This document shows, one piece after another, positions 5,333-7,760 of a stretch of DNA of 7,760 bases. The stretch's first letter is position 1. Every line of letters begins with the position of its first letter. Below the pieces are notes generated by a model. It was not told the origin of the DNA. It saw only the letters and a program-made list of their open reading frames with translations, and made no database searches. Both the position numbers and the translations under genes were made by a program. Source of the stretch: Methanobacteriota archaeon (GTDB taxonomy: Archaea > Nanobdellota > Nanobdellia > Woesearchaeales > SM23-78); contig DAOWFR010000075.1 of NCBI GenBank assembly GCA_030637925.1, positions 1 to 7,760 on the forward strand, written 5' to 3'.

Positions 5333-6187
5333 CTCTTCCTCTGTAGGCTCTTCTTCCTTCATCTCTTCTTCACTTATAACTTCTTCTGGCTCTTCTACTT
5401 CCCCAACTGGCTCTTCCTCTTCAACAGGTTCTTCCTCAATAACCTCTGGTTCTTCTTCAACTTCTTCAGGCTCTTCAACAACTGCACCTGGGTAAGGAGT
5501 TACAATAAAGTAAGCATTAATATTCCTCTCAACATTTCTTAGAAAGAGCTCAATATCAGCTGTATCATCCTCGTAAAAATCAAAACTAAGCGTACTTGGT
5601 GCAAGCATTCTATGAATAGTGTTAGAAGTCCTGTCTCTTATCTCTACAAAGCTTGTGCTAACATCAGAGCCCATCTTTATAATATCAAGGTAATGGGTTT
5701 TTGCATTAATCTTAATCTGGATATCCTCTCCTGCTTTCATTGCAGGCAGCTCTACTGCATCTTGACCAGGTGCTATTGTGATAATATAACTTCTTAAGCC
5801 ATTGGCATTGTAAATAATTTCATAATCTTGCTTTATTCCTCCGCCAACATTAACAGTCAGGCTCCTTGTCTCAGAGAGTATTTTGTTAAATTCTGTATCA
5901 TAGCATTTGATAAACCAGGCATGTGTACCGCTTTCAAGCTCTATGTTCATCTTGTTACTATTCCTCTGGATAAGAGTGTTTCTGACCTCTTTCTCTTCAT
6001 CATCAACTATTAATGAGCAGTTAATCATGTCAGGGTCCTGGTCAAAGCTAAAGATAAAGTCTTGGGTAAAAGCTGTTGTTACAGACCCATCACCTGGTGA
6101 TTTAAGGATAATATTGATTTGCTCTGCATTGACTGTTGTTATAAGTAATAATAGAATTAATGTTAATATATATACTTGCTTTCTCAT
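5330..6187 (-). CDS. Surface Ig-like protein, N-terminal part ending at in-frame stop
   Basis: 285 aa. Residues 1-21 are a signal peptide (likely cleavage after VNA21). Residues 24-112 form an Ig-like domain alignable with that of the 372-aa paralogue (SPGDGS versus SPSDNT; NCSLIVDD versus ECSLILNG; SGTHAWFIKCYD versus PGTYLWSIECID), with Cys57 and Cys95 conserved. Residues 118-232 form the second beta domain, where the calcium-loop-like motif is degenerate (SFDFYEDDTAD). Residues 236-285 are a Glu/Pro-rich acidic linker that stops abruptly. As encoded it lacks any membrane anchor and would be secreted; with the in-frame continuation it would be anchored. The promoter is probably the TATA element at about 6238-6246; the Shine-Dalgarno is weak (GAGTGGGT). 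Confidence 0.88.
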   Translation of the reverse strand: MRKQVYILTLILLLLITTVNAEQINIILKSPGDGSVTTAFTQDFIFSFDQDPDMINCSLIVDDEEKEVRNTLIQRNSNKMNIELESGTHAWFIKCYDTEFNKILSETRSLTVNVGGGIKQDYEIIYNANGLRSYIITIAPGQDAVELPAMKAGEDIQIKINAKTHYLDIIKMGSDVSTSFVEIRDRTSNTIHRMLAPSTLSFDFYEDDTADIELFLRNVERNINAYFIVTPYPGAVVEEPEEVEEEPEVIEEEPVEEEEPVGEVEEPEEVISEEEMKEEEPTEEE

Positions 6188-6237
6188 TCATACCCACTCT
6201 TAATAATATTAAGTTAATACTATTATTTGGAACAAGG

Positions 6238-6246
6238 ATATATAAA
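6238..6246 (-). promoter_or_regulatory. TATA box of the surface-protein operon
   Basis: TTTATATAT on the minus strand in the 66-bp gap after the NUDIX gene, about 55 nt before the ATG at 6185-6187. Expected start of transcription is about 6212-6216. Confidence 0.55.
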
Positions 6247-6253
6247 TGTTTTG

Positions 6254-6763
6254 CTAGAAAACTTTATCAGCGTATTTTTCAAAGAAAATCTCCATACCTT
6301 TTACAAAAGGAGGAGCATACTTATTAGGGTGCTCTTCCAAATCCTTTTTTAAATCCTTAAGACTAATCCACTTAATTGATGTAATCTCTCTTTTAAGCGG
6401 GTTAATAGTTTTGTCACTCTTCCCAATGAAAACCATCTTGAATGCCTTATCCTTATCACCAAAATGCTTATACTTGAAGAGTTTCTTAAAAGGGATACTT
6501 ATTCCAAGTTCTTCCATTACCTCCCTACGCATAGTCTCCTCATAAGTTTCGTTTGCAACAGTTCCACATACAGCACATGTATATAGATTAGGATGCCATT
6601 TTTTTGTAGGCGCTCTCTTTTGGATTAACATCTCTTTTTTGCTGTTAAAAAGGATTAGATACGATGAGCGATGAATATGCTTGTCAGAATAAAAATCTTT
6701 TCTTGGCCTTAGACCAATAACCTTGTCATTCTCATCTACTTCAATATTCATTTCCTCTTTCAT
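6254..6763 (-). CDS. NUDIX hydrolase, IPP isomerase-like
   Basis: 169 aa from the ATG at 6761-6763. NUDIX enzymes cleave nucleoside diphosphate-X compounds; a branch isomerises isopentenyl diphosphate (type I IDI). The Nudix box is intact except that its first Gly is Cys: C66-x5-E72-x7-R80-E81-V-M-E84-E85-L-G87-I88. Alignment by eye to type I IDI is good around LILFNSKKEMLIQKR and VCGT (IDI: VCGHP), and Cys66 matches the IDI catalytic Cys. The catalytic Glu of IDI (E. coli E116, in ENEVCPVF) has no counterpart in KAFKMVF, so isomerase activity is doubtful and a YfcD-like hydrolase is as likely. An alternative TTG start at 6769 overlaps the rad50 stop; the ATG lies 2 nt after that stop. Cotranscription with rad50 is likely. 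Confidence 0.88.
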   Translation of the reverse strand: MKEEMNIEVDENDKVIGLRPRKDFYSDKHIHRSSYLILFNSKKEMLIQKRAPTKKWHPNLYTCAVCGTVANETYEETMRREVMEELGISIPFKKLFKYKHFGDKDKAFKMVFIGKSDKTINPLKREITSIKWISLKDLKKDLEEHPNKYAPPFVKGMEIFFEKYADKVF

Positions 6764-6765
6764 TT

Positions 6766-7760
6766 TCAACCAATCCTACTCTCATGCCCATATTTTCTAA
6801 CCCTTATTATGCTGTCTACAAAGCTCTCCATCTTTGCCTCATGGCTCACAATGATTGCCTGCTCTACGTTTATCTGATTAATAACCTCTCTCACCCTGTC
6901 CAACTGCTCTGATGAAAATCCATCAGTTGGCTCGTCAAGAATAATTAAGTCTCTTGTCCTAATACTGCTTAGGAAGTCATTGATAACCTTGTTCAAGGCT
7001 AATCTATAAGCAAGGGCAACACTGGTCTTTTCTCCTCCAGAAAGGTTTTCAAGCCAGGTCTCATAACCATTCTGCTCAATCACAGGAGAGAAGTATTCAT
7101 CAAGGCGTACACTAAGGGTCTCATCCTCTAAGAGAGTAGTGAACCATTCTTGGAAAAAGGCATTAAATTCATTGTAAATCCTTGCAAGGATGTTCTTCTC
7201 AATAACATCTACTAAGTTGATAAAGATGCCTTGCATCCAGTTCTTTGTTTCTTGAAGTTGTGAGAGTTTTTTCTCATCCTGCTTCATTCTTTCTATCTCT
7301 TGTTTTAATCTCTCTATCATCTGAGTAATTGTTTCTAGCTTTGTCTTTTTCTCAACAACCATCTTCTCAAGCTTATCTTTTTCCTCTCTTTTCTCCTCAA
7401 GCTCTTTTTTTGCTTTTTCAAACTCTTGTTTTTTGTCTTTCTGCTTCTCAAGCCTTGTTTCTAACTCCTCTATTATTATCCTGTTCTTGCTTACCTTGTC
7501 TTTTAAATCCCGAATCTCCTCTTCAAGATTTTTCTTACGCTCTTTTTTCTCATCAAGAGCCTCAAGTTTAACCTTCTTGGCCTCTATCTCTTTCTCTCCT
7601 TTAATATAATTATCAATCTCTTCTTCAATGGCTTTCTTCTTATCACTAAGCTTGTTTTCCCACTCATCAATCTTTGCAAGGTTAGTCTCACACGTCTTAA
7701 TAACCACCCTTTCCCTTGCGTTCACCTGCTTTGCATGCTCAAGAGTAATCTTCTGCATAC
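6766..7760 (-). CDS. rad50: DNA double-strand break repair ATPase Rad50, C-terminal part
   Basis: Partial: the reading frame is open through the window edge, so the Met at 7756-7758 is probably internal and the N-terminal Walker A half and zinc hook (CxxC) lie outside. Visible parts, numbered from that Met: antiparallel coiled coil about 15-170, a linking segment with NWMQGIF, then the C-terminal ATPase lobe with ABC signature LSGGEKTSVAL (239-249), Walker B LIILDEPTDGFS (271-282; catalytic Glu276) and the switch His in VSHE (His306). Rad50 pairs with Mre11 to process DNA ends; an mre11 gene would be expected just beyond the window. SMC and SbcC share this layout, but Rad50 is the archaeal form. 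Its TGA at 6766-6768 abuts the NUDIX gene. Confidence 0.93.
   Translation of the reverse strand, partial: MQKITLEHAKQVNARERVVIKTCETNLAKIDEWENKLSDKKKAIEEEIDNYIKGEKEIEAKKVKLEALDEKKERKKNLEEEIRDLKDKVSKNRIIIEELETRLEKQKDKKQEFEKAKKELEEKREEKDKLEKMVVEKKTKLETITQMIERLKQEIERMKQDEKKLSQLQETKNWMQGIFINLVDVIEKNILARIYNEFNAFFQEWFTTLLEDETLSVRLDEYFSPVIEQNGYETWLENLSGGEKTSVALAYRLALNKVINDFLSSIRTRDLIILDEPTDGFSSEQLDRVREVINQINVEQAIIVSHEAKMESFVDSIIRVRKYGHESRIG

Noticed and set aside
5312..5340. Frameshift as the cause of the split surface gene
   Set aside because: Both halves are in exactly the same frame (873 nt, a multiple of three, between the two start codons), so a stop mutation and not an indel is needed.
5007..5495. 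162-aa plus-strand ORF rich in Ser and Phe
   Set aside because: It is the reverse complement of the Lys- and Glu-rich linker and tail; low complexity explains its openness.

Overview
The window looks like a chromosomal segment of a small-genome, AT-rich archaeon. The evidence is four tRNA genes that all carry bulge-helix-type introns and do not encode CCA, a tRNA-Tyr with the archaeal C1-G72 pair, TATA boxes 25-31 bp upstream of tRNA genes and CDSs, oligo-T stretches after stop codons, and the C-terminal half of a Rad50 ATPase. The membrane-anchored Ig-like protein families are of a kind I associate with DPANN lineages (Pacearchaeota/Woesearchaeota type). That lineage assignment is inference; no rRNA or ribosomal protein is present to settle it. 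Every supported gene is on the minus strand, so the window reads right to left.

Right end (6254-7760): a partial rad50 (C-terminal coiled coil, signature, Walker B) runs directly into a NUDIX hydrolase of the IPP-isomerase-like kind, with starts and stops touching or overlapping. A new TATA box at about 6238-6246 then precedes two paralogous surface proteins (3870-6187). Each has an N-terminal signal or anchor, an Ig-like domain with two conserved Cys, a second beta-rich domain, a linker, one membrane segment and a very lysine-rich cytoplasmic tail. The upstream paralogue is split by a single in-frame TAA (5330-5332): the signal, Ig domain and acidic linker lie before it, and the membrane helix and Lys-rich tail after it in the same frame.

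Middle (2554-3750): a monocistronic gene with its own TATA box and oligo-T terminator encodes what looks like a bacterial-type outer-membrane beta-barrel, with a signal peptide, amphipathic glycine/aromatic strands and a terminal strand ending in Phe. This is the most unexpected gene in the window. It also uses CGN arginine codons more than the neighbouring envelope gene at 764-2215.

Left part (1-2450): tRNA-Pro, then a 483-aa secreted, membrane-anchored protein with Ig-like domains, then tRNA-Tyr, and a tRNA-Asp/tRNA-Lys pair that is probably cotranscribed. The tRNA-Lys has two introns, one of them in the D-loop. Overall the region combines housekeeping functions (tRNAs, recombination ATPase, NUDIX enzyme) with four envelope-protein loci. 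No CRISPR array, insertion sequence, transposase or rRNA was seen.
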